Shown here piece after piece: positions 36,106-45,587 of a stretch of DNA of 64,000 nucleotides. Below the pieces are notes generated by a model. It had not been told where the DNA came from and made no database searches. It worked only from the letters and a program-made list of their open reading frames with translations. Position 1 is the first letter of the stretch, and each line of letters opens with the position of its first letter. Location of the stretch: the NCBI RefSeq assembly GCF_001707885.1, contig NZ_MASS01000022.1, positions 1-64,000 on the forward strand, written 5' to 3'. This DNA is from Desulfosporosinus cupriresistens (lineage in GTDB: Bacteria > Bacillota > Desulfitobacteriia > Desulfitobacteriales > Desulfitobacteriaceae). The position numbers and the translations under genes were made by a program.

Positions 36106-37371
36106 ATGTCAACCGAAGTTCAGATTAACGAAAAGCTCCCTCTTGTCCAAGCGATCCCGCTTGGCTTGCAACATGTCTTTGCAATGTTTGGCGCTACTGT
36201 CCTTGTCCCTTTTTTAACCGGTCTCAGCCCATCAGTGGCTCTCCTTTCTTCAGGAATCGGCACTATTATTTTTCTACTATTAACAAAAAGTCGAATTCCT
36301 GCTTATCTGGGTTCATCATTCGCTTACATTGCAGCTTTAACAACCTTTGTCAAAACCAATCATAATCCTTCCGCAGCCATGGGCGGCGCATTAGCCGTCG
36401 GTGTTGTGTATATCGTCATTTATCTACTTATGGCTGCCTTTGGTACCCGCTGGATTCATAAAATTGTTCCCCCAGTCGTCGCCGGGCCAGTCGTCGCTAT
36501 CATTGGTTTAAGCTTGACCTCAACTGCCGTAGGTATGGCATCTCAAAATTGGCCGATTGCCGCCTTCACATTAGCCGTCGCTGCTTTAATCTCGGTATAT
36601 GCCAAGGGGTTCTTTAAAATCATCCCAATTCTCCTAGCTATCATCTCTGGATATATCGTCGCCTCAATTATGGGCCTTGTTGATTTCAAACCAATCTATG
36701 AGTCCTTCTCCTCCCTAAACAATCTTATTGTTTTCCCGGTCAAACTAGGAAGCGATTTCCAACTGCCTAGCTTTGATAAAGTCGCAATTTTAGCTATGGC
36801 TCCTCTCGCTCTCGTAACAATCATCGAAGATTTAGGCCACATGATTGTGCTTGGAAATATAACCCATTCCGATCCGATCGAAAACCCCGGATTCCATCGA
36901 GTTCTCCTCGGTAATGGCCTCGCTACCGTCGTAGCTAGTTTCTTCGGCGGACCTCCGGTAACAACCTACGGTGAAAACATTGGCGTGCTTGCCGTAACAA
37001 AAGTCTACAGTAACTTCAACATCTGGATGGCAGCGATTATCGCGATCATCTTAAGTCTATTTAACCCTTTACAAGCCGCAATTATGTCCATTCCTTCAGC
37101 CGTCATGGGCGGTGTTACCATCCTCCTCTTCGGAATGATCGGCACGACAGGTATACGCACTCTTATTGAAGCTAAAGTAGATTTCTCCGAAACAAAAAAC
37201 CTCATCATCGCCTCCGTAATATTCGCTCTCGGTATTGGGTTACCTGACCACGGCGTAGCCTGGGCAACCATCGTCGGCATAACCTTAAACCTCTTACTAA
37301 AGGAACAAACCAAAGACATCAAAACCTCAGCCCCAGCAACGCAGAGCAAACCAAAAGGCAAGCGGAAATAA
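36106..37371 (+). CDS. uraA: uracil permease (NCS2 family)
   Basis: Proton-coupled uracil importer, 421 residues with about 14 membrane segments. FGATVLVPFLTGLSPSVALL (TM1 region), AYIAALT (half-helix) and GLATVVASFFGGPPVTTYGENIGV are NCS2 blocks, and the Glu in IEDLGHMI and ENIGV match the uracil-binding glutamates of E. coli UraA. AGAGGAGG precedes the ATG. The PyrR-type attenuator fixes the pyrimidine role. A basic tail ends the protein. Confidence 0.95.
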   Translation: MSTEVQINEKLPLVQAIPLGLQHVFAMFGATVLVPFLTGLSPSVALLSSGIGTIIFLLLTKSRIPAYLGSSFAYIAALTTFVKTNHNPSAAMGGALAVGVVYIVIYLLMAAFGTRWIHKIVPPVVAGPVVAIIGLSLTSTAVGMASQNWPIAAFTLAVAALISVYAKGFFKIIPILLAIISGYIVASIMGLVDFKPIYESFSSLNNLIVFPVKLGSDFQLPSFDKVAILAMAPLALVTIIEDLGHMIVLGNITHSDPIENPGFHRVLLGNGLATVVASFFGGPPVTTYGENIGVLAVTKVYSNFNIWMAAIIAIILSLFNPLQAAIMSIPSAVMGGVTILLFGMIGTTGIRTLIEAKVDFSETKNLIIASVIFALGIGLPDHGVAWATIVGITLNLLLKEQTKDIKTSAPATQSKPKGKRK

Positions 37372-37377
37372 CAAAGG

Positions 37378-37420
37378 AATAAGTAAGAGGCTCTTGTTCG
37401 TCAAGAGCCTCTTACTTATT
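37378..37420 (+). terminator. hairpin terminator of uraA
   Basis: AATAAGTAAGAGGCTCTTG pairs perfectly with its complement (19 bp) around TTCGT. The following T-run is weak (ATTATC). Confidence 0.7.
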
Positions 37421-37456
37421 ATCGCCCACCACCGTCCCTCCCCGTCGACCCTCAAG

Positions 37457-37590
37457 CCCAGAGGAAGTTTCTCTGCTTAGAGAGCACTTTAGTGGAATTG
37501 CGTCAATGAGCGCAGGAGGTTTTGCGGTTTAGCAACATCTTCAAGCGAATAGCAATGCAGCGAGTGCGAACGTGCAGAGACACTTCCTCT
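37457..37590. repeat. structured intergenic element E5, abutting the ACT gene stop
   Basis: About 134 nt. The terminal stem GAGGAAGTTTCTCTGC (37461-37476) pairs with GCAGAGACACTTCCTC (37574-37589), with one mismatch. The flank is CCCAGAGG as in E2-E4. Internal blocks CTTAGAGAGCAC and CAAGCGAATAGCAATGCAGCG are shared with E1. It ends one base before the stop codon of the ACT-domain gene. Confidence 0.8.
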
Positions 37591-37992
37591 CTACCTTATC
37601 GGTAAATTAATCTTCTGCATCGCCTTCTCCATAATATCCTGATCTTGTACTCGGATGACCACTTGGGCTTGTTCATGCTCCTTTTCTACAAAAGCATACA
37701 TGTACTCCACTACCACATCATGTTGAACGAGTTGGTTGAGCATTTCGGCGAGTCCACCTGCACGATCAGGAACCTTAAGTACCCAGACTTTCGTTAAGGA
37801 AACAACGACTTTTCGTTCACGTAACTTCTCCGTGGTCGCCTCAGGATCATCCACAATAATACGTAAGACTCCATAATCCTTGGTATCCGCCAATGACAGG
37901 GCTCGCAAATTTACCTTTAGTTCGGCAAGAAGACTTATCACCTCAGCCAACCGTCCTTTTGCATTCTCCAGGAAAATAGATAATTGCAACAT
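37591..37992 (-). CDS. tandem ACT-domain protein
   Basis: 133 residues made of two ACT domains (about 1-66, LQLSIFLENAKGRLAEVISLL; and 67-133, WVLKVPDRAGGLAEMLNQL), likely an amino-acid sensor. It has no catalytic part. In Clostridia such proteins regularly follow phenylacetate-CoA-ligase-like genes, as here with 16 nt between. I chose the ATG at 37992, with GGGAGGG 7 nt upstream. Ligand unknown; aromatic amino acids are plausible from the neighbour. Confidence 0.88.
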   Translation of the reverse strand: MLQLSIFLENAKGRLAEVISLLAELKVNLRALSLADTKDYGVLRIIVDDPEATTEKLRERKVVVSLTKVWVLKVPDRAGGLAEMLNQLVQHDVVVEYMYAFVEKEHEQAQVVIRVQDQDIMEKAMQKINLPIR

Positions 37993-38008
37993 ACTGAAAC
38001 CCTCCCTT

Positions 38009-39253
38009 TTAGCGTTTATCAATAACTCTTACGGCTTTTCCCTCACTCCGTGGTATGCTTTTTGGTTCGACTAAACGTATACGGACCGAAATTCCCAGAA
38101 TTTCTTCAATTCTCCTCTGCAAACGATCTTGACGTCCCTCCAACTCTCGTACTTCGTCAAAAAAACTGGTTTCGTCAACTTCCACCTGGACTTCTAGTTG
38201 ATCCAAGCTCCCAACACGGTAAACAACAAGCAGATAATGCGGTTCAAATTCTCCCAAAGAAAGAATTGCCTCTTCAACCTGACTAGGAAAGACATTGACC
38301 CCACGAATGATTAACATATCATCCACCCGAGCCGTGACGCGTTCCATTGTCCAACCGACATTTCCGCAGGAACACGTACCATGATGTAAGGTTGTCAAGT
38401 CTTTGGTCCGATAGCGTAACACCGGAAAGGCCTCTTTATCCAGACTAGTAAGAACTAACTCTCCTTGTTCTCCAACAGGGAGTGGATTTCCCTCAGCATC
38501 TAAAATTTCCGGATAAAAATGTTCGTCAATATGTAATCCCTGATGAGCCGGACATTCCAGAGCAACACCCGGTCCCATAGTCTCACTGAGCCCATAGATA
38601 TCAAACGCTTTTATACCTAAACGCGCTTCGATTTGTTCTCTCATTCCTTCTGTCCAAGGCTCTGCACCGAAGATCCCAATTTTCAACTTCAATTCGTCTC
38701 GAGAAATCCCTGATTCTTCAAGACTTTCCGCTAGATATAAGGCATAAGATGGAGTGCATGCCAACACAGTTGTCCCAAAATCCCGCATAAGCATCAGTTG
38801 ACGAGCTGTATTGCCACCAGATATAGGAACAACGACAGCACCCAGTTCTTCACAACCATAGTGTAGTCCCATTCCTCCAGTAAACAAGCCATATCCGTAG
38901 GCGATTTGAACAACATCCTGCTTAGTTACGCCTGCTCTCTCAAGTTCACTTGCCACGATCTTTGCCCATAGTTTTATGTCATTGAGAGTATACCCCACAA
39001 CCGTAGGCTTGCCCGTTGTTCCTGAAGAGGCATGAAGTCGGACAATATTTTCCATAGGTTCGGCAAAAAGTCCAAACGGATAATTTTTCCGTAAATCTTC
39101 TTTTGTCGTCAAAGGAATTCGTTGAAAATCTCGAAGGGACTTAATATCCTCAGCTTGGTTTATTCCTATCGCTCCAAAGCGTTCTTGATAGTAGGGAATT
39201 GTCAACACACGCTCTACCGTATTACGAAGACCCTCAAGCCATTGTTTCTCCAT
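38009..39253 (-). CDS. phenylacetate-CoA ligase family adenylate-forming enzyme
   Basis: Activates an aryl acid with ATP and CoA, about 414 residues. HASSGTTGKPTVVGYT (about 79-94) is the P-loop-like adenylation motif; YGLSETMGPG and LRYRTKDLT are later signatures. CSCGNVG may hold metal. The likely role is use of aryl acids from aromatic amino-acid fermentation (with indolepyruvate oxidoreductase elsewhere). The ATG at 39253 has GAGAGG 9 nt upstream; a longer form from 39274 or 39301 is possible. Confidence 0.88.
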   Translation of the reverse strand: MEKQWLEGLRNTVERVLTIPYYQERFGAIGINQAEDIKSLRDFQRIPLTTKEDLRKNYPFGLFAEPMENIVRLHASSGTTGKPTVVGYTLNDIKLWAKIVASELERAGVTKQDVVQIAYGYGLFTGGMGLHYGCEELGAVVVPISGGNTARQLMLMRDFGTTVLACTPSYALYLAESLEESGISRDELKLKIGIFGAEPWTEGMREQIEARLGIKAFDIYGLSETMGPGVALECPAHQGLHIDEHFYPEILDAEGNPLPVGEQGELVLTSLDKEAFPVLRYRTKDLTTLHHGTCSCGNVGWTMERVTARVDDMLIIRGVNVFPSQVEEAILSLGEFEPHYLLVVYRVGSLDQLEVQVEVDETSFFDEVRELEGRQDRLQRRIEEILGISVRIRLVEPKSIPRSEGKAVRVIDKR

Positions 39254-39485
39254 TACCGCGATCCTCTCTACCATAAATTTTATATCTCTGTCGGCTGACA
39301 AAGACTTTAAATCTACCTACGTCTAAGACTGTTAATGGCCACTTCGTGACGGCCAAGGATTTCGTCAGTTGATTTTTTATCATCTTTTAAAATCTTGTTA
39401 AACCTCTCGATGATGATTCTGTCATCCACCCCTTGAGACCATTTTAACCCATTTTCACTTCCTGAACTAGCCTCTTTTAAAAAAA
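39254..39485. other. gap with a possible remnant reading frame
   Basis: On the minus strand the frame ending at 39313 reads DDRIIIERFNKILKDD, then KKSTDEILGRHEVAINS. It has protein-like composition but no good start: upstream it runs into the metK terminator. It may be the tail of a decayed gene. I recognise no family. Confidence 0.2.
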
Positions 39486-39536
39486 TTAAATAAAAAGGAG
39501 CTCCTCCTCTTCTTTGATCGAAGGAACTCCTTTTAT
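39486..39536 (-). terminator. intrinsic terminator of metK
   Basis: On the minus strand AAAGGAGTTCCT pairs with AGGAGCTCCTTT (one G-U), followed by a T-rich tail, about 30 nt past the metK stop. Confidence 0.75.
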
Positions 39537-39565
39537 CTATAACCAAGAACTAACAAGCAAATAAC

Positions 39566-40756
39566 TTACAAGCCAGCAAGCTTTTTCAAGGCCCCAGCCT
39601 TGTCCGTTCTTTCCCAGGGGAGATCCAGGTCAGTTCTACCGAAATGTCCATAAGCGGCCGTTTGCCGGTAAATTGGGCGTCGTAGATCGAGAGCTTTAAT
39701 GATGCCTGCCGGTCGAAGGTCAAACGTCTGCAGTATAAAGTCAACGATCTTCTCATCATCAATCTTCCCTGTTCCAAACGTCTCAACAGAAACGGATACT
39801 GGACGCGCCACACCGATGGCATAAGCAATTTGAATTTCACAACGGTCCGCCAACCCTGCAGCAACTACATTTTTTGCCACATAACGAGCTGCATAAGCTG
39901 CTGACCGGTCAACCTTTGTGGGATCCTTGCCAGAGAATGCACCGCCACCATGGCGAGCCATGCCTCCATAAGTGTCAACAATAATTTTACGTCCTGTGAG
40001 GCCACAGTCCCCTTGTGGTCCGCCAATCACGAAACGTCCCGTTGGGTTAATGAAATACTTTGTATCTTCATTTAAAAGCTCTTTAGGAACGGTCGGATAC
40101 ACAACATATTGCAGTAAATCCCGCCGAATTTGCTCTTGAGTAACATCCGGATGATGCTGAGTGGAGATTACAATGGTATCCACTCGAACCGGTTTGTTGT
40201 CCTCATATTCCACTGTTACCTGCGTTTTACCGTCCGGACGCAAATAACTTAAAAGACCAGATTTTCGCATTTCACTAAGTTTACGCGCCAAACGATGAGC
40301 TAAATCGATAGGCAAGGGCATATAGCTTTCGCTTTCATTCGTTGCATAACCGAACATCATTCCTTGGTCACCAGCTCCGATGGACTCAATATCACTATCA
40401 GTCATTTCGCCAGTTTTTGATTCTAAGGCCTGATCCACACCCAACGCAATATCCGCCGATTGTTCTCCAATTGAAGTTAAGACAGCACAGGTATCGGCAT
40501 CAAAGCCATATTTGGCTCGAGTATAACCGACTTCTCGAACTGTCTCTCTTACAACATGGGGAATATCTACATAACACGAGGTGGTTATCTCACCGCTGAC
40601 CAGAACCAAACCTGTTGTCACGGTCGTTTCACAGGCCACTCGAGCATTAGGGTCTTGCGCAAAAATTGCATCCAAAATAGCATCTGAAATTTGGTCACAG
40701 ATTTTGTCGGGATGCCCTTCTGTCACAGACTCAGATGTAAATAATTTTTTTACCAA
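39566..40756 (-). CDS. metK: S-adenosylmethionine synthetase
   Basis: Makes SAM from methionine and ATP, 396 residues. [20 protein letters not shown] at the N-terminus, [12 protein letters not shown] (about 117-128) and [19 protein letters not shown] are family signatures. The start is a TTG with AAAGGAG upstream. It directly follows coaBC (5-nt gap), so there is no room for a dedicated SAM riboswitch. Confidence 0.97.
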   Translation of the reverse strand: MVKKLFTSESVTEGHPDKICDQISDAILDAIFAQDPNARVACETTVTTGLVLVSGEITTSCYVDIPHVVRETVREVGYTRAKYGFDADTCAVLTSIGEQSADIALGVDQALESKTGEMTDSDIESIGAGDQGMMFGYATNESESYMPLPIDLAHRLARKLSEMRKSGLLSYLRPDGKTQVTVEYEDNKPVRVDTIVISTQHHPDVTQEQIRRDLLQYVVYPTVPKELLNEDTKYFINPTGRFVIGGPQGDCGLTGRKIIVDTYGGMARHGGGAFSGKDPTKVDRSAAYAARYVAKNVVAAGLADRCEIQIAYAIGVARPVSVSVETFGTGKIDDEKIVDFILQTFDLRPAGIIKALDLRRPIYRQTAAYGHFGRTDLDLPWERTDKAGALKKLAGL

Positions 40757-40761
40757 TTATT

Positions 40762-41970
40762 TCACTCCTTTGTTTCGACGCCGAGGAGACCGGCAATCTC
40801 GCGAACGAGATGTCGTCCAACCTCAAGTTTACTCATCTGAGGGAAATCTATTCTTCTTCCGTCAGGGAAGAGAAAACTGACAATGTTAGTCGAGCTGCCA
40901 AAGCCGGCACCTGGTTTAGTAACATCATTAGCTACCAAAAGATTAACATTTTTTCTAATCATTTTATTCTGAGCGTTAGTCAAGAGGTTCTCGGTTTCAG
41001 CTGCAAACCCAATCAAGATCTGCGAAGTTTTCTTGCGCCCCAGCTCAGCTAATATATCGGGGTTCGGAATCAACTCTAAAGTAAGGTTGCTCCCATCCTT
41101 CTTTATCTTTTGCTCCGCCTGAAATGCCGGACGGTAATCCGCAACCGCTGCAGCCTTAACGACAACATCCACCTCAGAGAAACGTGCCAAGACCGCTTCA
41201 TACATCTCCAGAGCCGTCTGCACAGAAACTCTACTCACTCCAGGCGGGGTTGCTAAATTGGCAGGCGCACTAACAAGTATAGTCTCCGCACCTGCTTCCT
41301 GTAAGGCTTGAGCGATGGCATACCCCATCCGACCTGAACTCCGATTACCCAGATAGCGAACAGGATCAAGCGGTTCTTGAGTTCCTCCCGCGGTCACAAG
41401 GGCTTTCTTACCTTTTAGCCAATCCGAACCGACGAAAAATCGAGCTAAGGATTCCACGATTTCCACTGGTTCGCTCATTCGTCCGTCCCCTTCGGTACCA
41501 CATGCTTGAAAACCTGTGGCAGGTCCAATGATTTGGACCCCTCGGTCCTTGAGAATTGCCAAATTAGCTTGAATCGCTGGATGATGATACATCGCATGAT
41601 TCATGGCAGGTGCCACAAAGATCTGAGCATGGGTAGCCAATAGAACTGTTGAAAGGAAATCATCAGCCAAACCTATCGCCATCTTGGTCATTATATTAGC
41701 TGTAGCCGGGGCAACAACGACAGCATCGATGTGCTCAGCCAAGGCAATATGCTCGACATTCCACAGCTTAGGCTCGTTGAACATTTCTACATACACTGGA
41801 TTTGTCGAAAGACTCTGCAACGTCAGCGGGGCAATAAATTCTGTCGCAGATTTTGTCATAGCTACACGCACCTCGGCGTTCAGCTTACGCAATCGGCTAA
41901 CCACTTCCGCGGCTTTGTAAGCCGCAATTCCGCCAGTGACCCCGACGAGAATTTTTCTCCCTGAAAACAT
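40762..41970 (-). CDS. coaBC: bifunctional phosphopantothenoylcysteine synthetase/decarboxylase
   Basis: Carries out two steps of coenzyme A synthesis, 402 residues. The N-terminal CoaC flavoprotein (about 1-180) has GVTGGIAAYK and PAMNHAMY. The C-terminal CoaB domain (about 185-400) has TAGGTQEPLDPVRYLGNRSSGRMG and a KKDG-type loop with KIKKDG. It starts one base into the rpoZ stop (TAATG). Note that coaD, which acts later in the pathway, is not found beside rsmD. Confidence 0.96.
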   Translation of the reverse strand: MFSGRKILVGVTGGIAAYKAAEVVSRLRKLNAEVRVAMTKSATEFIAPLTLQSLSTNPVYVEMFNEPKLWNVEHIALAEHIDAVVVAPATANIMTKMAIGLADDFLSTVLLATHAQIFVAPAMNHAMYHHPAIQANLAILKDRGVQIIGPATGFQACGTEGDGRMSEPVEIVESLARFFVGSDWLKGKKALVTAGGTQEPLDPVRYLGNRSSGRMGYAIAQALQEAGAETILVSAPANLATPPGVSRVSVQTALEMYEAVLARFSEVDVVVKAAAVADYRPAFQAEQKIKKDGSNLTLELIPNPDILAELGRKKTSQILIGFAAETENLLTNAQNKMIRKNVNLLVANDVTKPGAGFGSSTNIVSFLFPDGRRIDFPQMSKLEVGRHLVREIAGLLGVETKE

Positions 41971-42176
41971 TACTGGCTCTCCTCAGGGGTACATTCATAG
42001 CTATATTCAGAACGTGAAATCTCCTCGAGTGAAATGCTTACTGGCTTAATGCCCTTAGCTAAATCTTCATGTTTGGCTTCTTCCATTATCATACGCGCCC
42101 GTTTGGCAACCACTATAACCAACGTATACTTGCTATCGACCTTATCCATTAGAAGGTCAAGTGAAGGTTGTTTCAT
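41970..42176 (-). CDS. rpoZ: RNA polymerase omega subunit
   Basis: 68 residues. [19 protein letters not shown] is the omega core that wraps the beta' tail. It overlaps gmk by 4 nt (ATGA) and coaBC by 1 nt, the conserved remA-gmk-rpoZ-coaBC order. Confidence 0.93.
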   Translation of the reverse strand: MKQPSLDLLMDKVDSKYTLVIVVAKRARMIMEEAKHEDLAKGIKPVSISLEEISRSEYSYECTPEESQ

Positions 42177-42781
42177 CTAGACTCCCCCTTAAAAACAAAC
42201 GGCTTTCGTTTAACCCGACATTTTTCTGCTACGAGGATACTCTTTAGTTTATCAACAGCCGCAGGAACTTCGTCGTTAATAACTACATAATCGTACTCAC
42301 TCACATATCCCAGTTCCTGAATTGCAGTGGCTAACCGTTTCTGAATAACTTCCTCAGTCTCAGTTCCCCGTTTGTGAATGCGTTCTGCGAGAACATCCAG
42401 AGAAGGTGGAACGATAAAGGTAAAAACTCCTTGCGGAAAACATTTTTTAACTTGTAACGCCCCTTGAATTTCGATTTCTAAAATAACATCCTGCCCGTCC
42501 AGTAATGCCTGTTCAACTGCAAATCTAGGTGTTCCATAATAATTATCACAGAACATAGCCGATTCTAATAATTCATCCCTGACGATCATGGATTCAAATT
42601 CCTTCCGCTGACGAAAATAATAATGAACCCCCTCCACTTCACCGGGGCGAGGCGACCGCGTCGTCATCGAGACAGAATATTTTAAGTTGGGCATTTGACG
42701 AAGCAATTCTTGACAAAGCGTTCCTTTGCCGGCGCCTGAAGGGCCTGAAAGGACAATTAGCAATCCATGACTTTTTTCCAC
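42173..42781 (-). CDS. gmk: guanylate kinase
   Basis: Phosphorylates GMP to GDP, 202 residues. The P-loop is [11 protein letters not shown] (about 12-22), and [17 protein letters not shown] (about 41-57) forms the GMP site. The start is a GTG with AGAGGTG upstream. Confidence 0.97.
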   Translation of the reverse strand: MEKSHGLLIVLSGPSGAGKGTLCQELLRQMPNLKYSVSMTTRSPRPGEVEGVHYYFRQRKEFESMIVRDELLESAMFCDNYYGTPRFAVEQALLDGQDVILEIEIQGALQVKKCFPQGVFTFIVPPSLDVLAERIHKRGTETEEVIQKRLATAIQELGYVSEYDYVVINDEVPAAVDKLKSILVAEKCRVKRKPFVFKGESR

Positions 42782-42790
42782 GCTACACCT

Positions 42791-43066
42791 CTAATCTGCC
42801 GGGTCTTCTGCGTGGGTGCTAGACTCTTTTGTTGAAAGACGATGGGCCACTGTTTCCGGCTGAACTGCTGAAAGAATCACATGATGGCTGTCACAGATAA
42901 TCACAGCCCGTGTACGCCGACCATAAGTGGCATCAATGAGCATGCCCGCATCCCGCGCTTCTTGAATAATACGTTTGATCGGTGCGGATTCCGGACTTAC
43001 AATCGAAATAATTCGGTTGGCAGATACGATATTGCCAAACCCAATGTTAATGAGCTTAATGTCCAA
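42791..43066 (-). CDS. remA: RemA/DUF370 family DNA-binding regulator
   Basis: Small oligomeric DNA-binding protein; RemA activates biofilm-matrix genes in B. subtilis. It has 91 residues, mostly the DUF370 domain ([41 protein letters not shown]). The start is a TTG with GGAGG upstream. It lies between yicC and gmk, the usual place. Confidence 0.93.
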   Translation of the reverse strand: MDIKLINIGFGNIVSANRIISIVSPESAPIKRIIQEARDAGMLIDATYGRRTRAVIICDSHHVILSAVQPETVAHRLSTKESSTHAEDPAD

Positions 43067-43080
43067 GTTGAATCCTCCAA

Positions 43081-43959
43081 TTACTCTAGATTTTGAATTT
43101 GTTCGCGAATCTTCTCCAGTTCGCTTTTTACATTAACTACCTGTTGTCCAATCCTTAAATCATTGGCTTTTGATCCTATGGTATTGATTTCTCTGTTCAT
43201 TTCCTGAACTAGGAAATCTAGTTTGCGCCCTACCGGCTCGGAACTTCGCAAAGCCTCCCGGCTCTGAGTTAGATGACTGTCAAAGCGAACTAACTCTTCC
43301 GTGATTGATGCTCGGTCCGCAAAATAAACCACTTCATTTGCCAGTCGAGCCGCATCCAATTCAACCTCTCCTAGAAGCGTTTGAATACGTTCCTGCAGTC
43401 GTTCTTGATAGGCTGTCACGACATAAGGTGCACGCTCAGCAATTGTTTGCAAATACTCGGCAATTAGCTCAAGCCTTTGCAATAAATCGATCGTTAACTT
43501 TTCTCCTTCAGTACGACGCATATGCCCGAAACCATCGGAGGCCTTCAAAAGTGACTCAGCGCACATACTCCACAAAGTGTCAAGATCGATTTCAGGCTCT
43601 ACAACCGAGAGAACCTCCGGTAAATTAACGAGACGGTAAATATCCGTCTCATAGGGTGTATGTAGAGCTAAGGCGAGATCCTTCAATGTCTTATCATACG
43701 TCAGTGCTAAATCTTTGTCAACCTTCACCAATCTCTTTCTTGCTTCAGTTTCCACCACATTAACATGCACTTCGATCCGACCGCGCTGGAACTTCTCTTG
43801 TAAAGTTTTACGTATTCGCTCCTCAAAACCTATGAAATTTCGCGGTGATCGTACTAGTATTTCTAAAAACCGATGATTAACGGATTTAAGCTCTACAGAG
43901 AACTGATAACCAACTCCACTCGACTCTCCCCGCCCGAATCCCGTCATACTATTCGCCAC
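43081..43959 (-). CDS. YicC/YloC-type endoribonuclease
   Basis: 292 residues with the N-terminal YicC domain (SMTGFGRGE start, about 1-155) and a C-terminal DUF1732 region ending [13 protein letters not shown]. YicC homologues cut RNA and form hexameric rings. The frame opens at a GTG (43959), four codons before MTGFGRGES. It heads the yicC-remA-gmk-rpoZ-coaBC-metK operon. Confidence 0.92.
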   Translation of the reverse strand: MANSMTGFGRGESSGVGYQFSVELKSVNHRFLEILVRSPRNFIGFEERIRKTLQEKFQRGRIEVHVNVVETEARKRLVKVDKDLALTYDKTLKDLALALHTPYETDIYRLVNLPEVLSVVEPEIDLDTLWSMCAESLLKASDGFGHMRRTEGEKLTIDLLQRLELIAEYLQTIAERAPYVVTAYQERLQERIQTLLGEVELDAARLANEVVYFADRASITEELVRFDSHLTQSREALRSSEPVGRKLDFLVQEMNREINTIGSKANDLRIGQQVVNVKSELEKIREQIQNLE

Positions 43960-44146
43960 ATTCCACCCAGTTTAGCCACCTATCAACTGGGTTTATTCAC
44001 CCCTTTATGATTTATTCTGAAGGTACAGAGCAATCTTGTCTAACTAATGTTCCCAGCCTATTCCTTACTACTTTAGTATAACAGATTGCTTTCAATATTT
44101 CCTATTAGCCCGCCCCCTATACTTTTAGAAATAGGCTGATCAGCTC
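43960..44146. other. upstream region of yicC
   Basis: No gene is seen. It should carry the promoter of the yicC-to-metK operon, but I find no convincing -35/-10 pair. Confidence 0.3.
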
Positions 44147-44184
44147 GAAAAAGACACAATAAAGCACCTGTTTTATACAGGTGC
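44147..44184 (-). terminator. intrinsic terminator downstream of the dapF-aminotransferase unit
   Basis: On the minus strand GCACCTG pairs with CAGGTGC around TATAAAA, followed by a T-rich run (TTTATTGTG then TTTTT). Confidence 0.7.
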
Positions 44185-44194
44185 ATCATTTCAT

Positions 44195-44365
44195 ATTTAA
44201 ATTACGAGTAACCAATTTATTGATTCTTTCTGCAATCTCATTATACATTCTTCAGCTTCTTCATCTGACACTAACTTAAAGCACAATTATAGCATTCATT
44301 TTGTTTTAATACCTTTGCTGATTTTATATCTCTTTTCAGCTTTTTTGAACCAATCAAGATATCTT
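44195..44365 (-). pseudogene. degraded coding remnants
   Basis: On the minus strand one frame reads [20 protein letters not shown] then stops. Further on, two frames give EEAEECIMRLQ and NEIAERINKLVTRNLNMK, as if joined by a frameshift. The composition is protein-like, but I cannot name the family. It lies between the DapL-like gene and its terminator. Confidence 0.3.
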
Positions 44366-44368
44366 TTG

Positions 44369-45541
44369 CTAGAATTCAAACTTCCCGAAATTATCCTGCA
44401 AACGCTGTAAAGCTTCGCGCAATCGTTCCGTATTAGTCGTTAAAGAAATGCGGAAGTAACCCTCACCGGATTCCCCATAGCTGTTACCCGGAGTAAGCAC
44501 TACACCTGTCTTATCTAAAACTAATTCACAGAAGGAAGCCGAGGTAAAGCCTTTGGGTACTTTAGGCCAAACATAGATCGTGGCCTTTGGCCTTTCCACC
44601 GTCCACCCCAATTCAGTCAATCCTTCAATAACAATGTCTTGTCGTTCCAGATAGATCTTACGATTTTCACCGATAATATCTTGGTTTCCTAAAAGCCCCT
44701 CAATAGCAGCCTCTTGTATAGCCTGAAAAATCCCAGTGTCAATGTTCGATTTAATACGTCCCAGCGCCTCGATAACCCGAGCATTTCCTGCGGCCCACCC
44801 GATTCTCCAACCCGTCATATTATAGGTTTTGGACATAGAATGGAATTCAATTCCAACATCCTTAGCGCCCGGCACCTCTAGAAAACTTAAGGGCTTATAA
44901 CCCTTAAATGCAATTTCCGAGTAAGGTCCATCATGACAAACAATGATATCATATTTTTTAGCAAAGGCAACAACCTTTGAATAGAAGCTTTCATCTGCTA
45001 TAGCGCCCGTAGGGTTATTCGGGTAATTCAAGAACATGAGTTTAGCCTTGTGCGCAATCTCTTCTGGTATCCTGTCTAGCTCCGGCAAGAAACCGTTTTC
45101 TTCTTTGAGCGGCATAGCATAAGGAACCCCTCCTGCAAGTGAGATCCCGACACCATAGACTGGATAACCAGGGTCCGGAATCAAAGCAATATCTCCGGGA
45201 TTAAGATAACAAAACGCTATATGGGCAATACCTTCTTTTGATCCGATAAGAGAAACCACTTCTTTTTTGGGATCGAGCATAATATTCGAACGCCGTTTAT
45301 ACCATTCCGCCACCGCTTGGCGAAACTCCAGCATTCCTACGTAAGAAGGATAGCGATGATTTACCGGATTACGAGCGGCTTTTACCAACTTGTCAATAAT
45401 ATGTTCAGGAGTCGGGAGATCAGGATCCCCTATTCCCAGACTAATAACATCCACGCCTTTTGCCTTGGCCTCTGCTATCTTTTCGTCAATACGGGCAAAT
45501 AAATACGGGGGCAACGCTTGAATACGCCGCGCTTCTTCCAT
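44369..45541 (-). CDS. PLP-dependent aminotransferase, LL-diaminopimelate aminotransferase-like (DapL2 type)
   Basis: Class I/II aminotransferase, 390 residues. The catalytic Lys is in [17 protein letters not shown] (about 233), with NYPNNPTGA and [10 protein letters not shown] substrate-pocket blocks. It resembles the DapL2 branch that converts tetrahydrodipicolinate to LL-diaminopimelate, and dapF lies 46 nt upstream in the same direction. A canonical DapL is encoded at 58110-59342, so this one could have another substrate. The ribosome site AAAGGAGG precedes the ATG. Confidence 0.85.
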   Translation of the reverse strand: MEEARRIQALPPYLFARIDEKIAEAKAKGVDVISLGIGDPDLPTPEHIIDKLVKAARNPVNHRYPSYVGMLEFRQAVAEWYKRRSNIMLDPKKEVVSLIGSKEGIAHIAFCYLNPGDIALIPDPGYPVYGVGISLAGGVPYAMPLKEENGFLPELDRIPEEIAHKAKLMFLNYPNNPTGAIADESFYSKVVAFAKKYDIIVCHDGPYSEIAFKGYKPLSFLEVPGAKDVGIEFHSMSKTYNMTGWRIGWAAGNARVIEALGRIKSNIDTGIFQAIQEAAIEGLLGNQDIIGENRKIYLERQDIVIEGLTELGWTVERPKATIYVWPKVPKGFTSASFCELVLDKTGVVLTPGNSYGESGEGYFRISLTTNTERLREALQRLQDNFGKFEF

Positions 45542-45587
45542 ATAAAGAAATCCTCCTTTATGCCTTAGGATTTACAGACATCGTAAA

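Noticed and set aside
39313-39546. 77-codon frame on the minus strand after metK
   Set aside because: It opens in the metK terminator at a TTG without a ribosome site. Only its tail is protein-like, so it is listed as a possible remnant and not as a gene.
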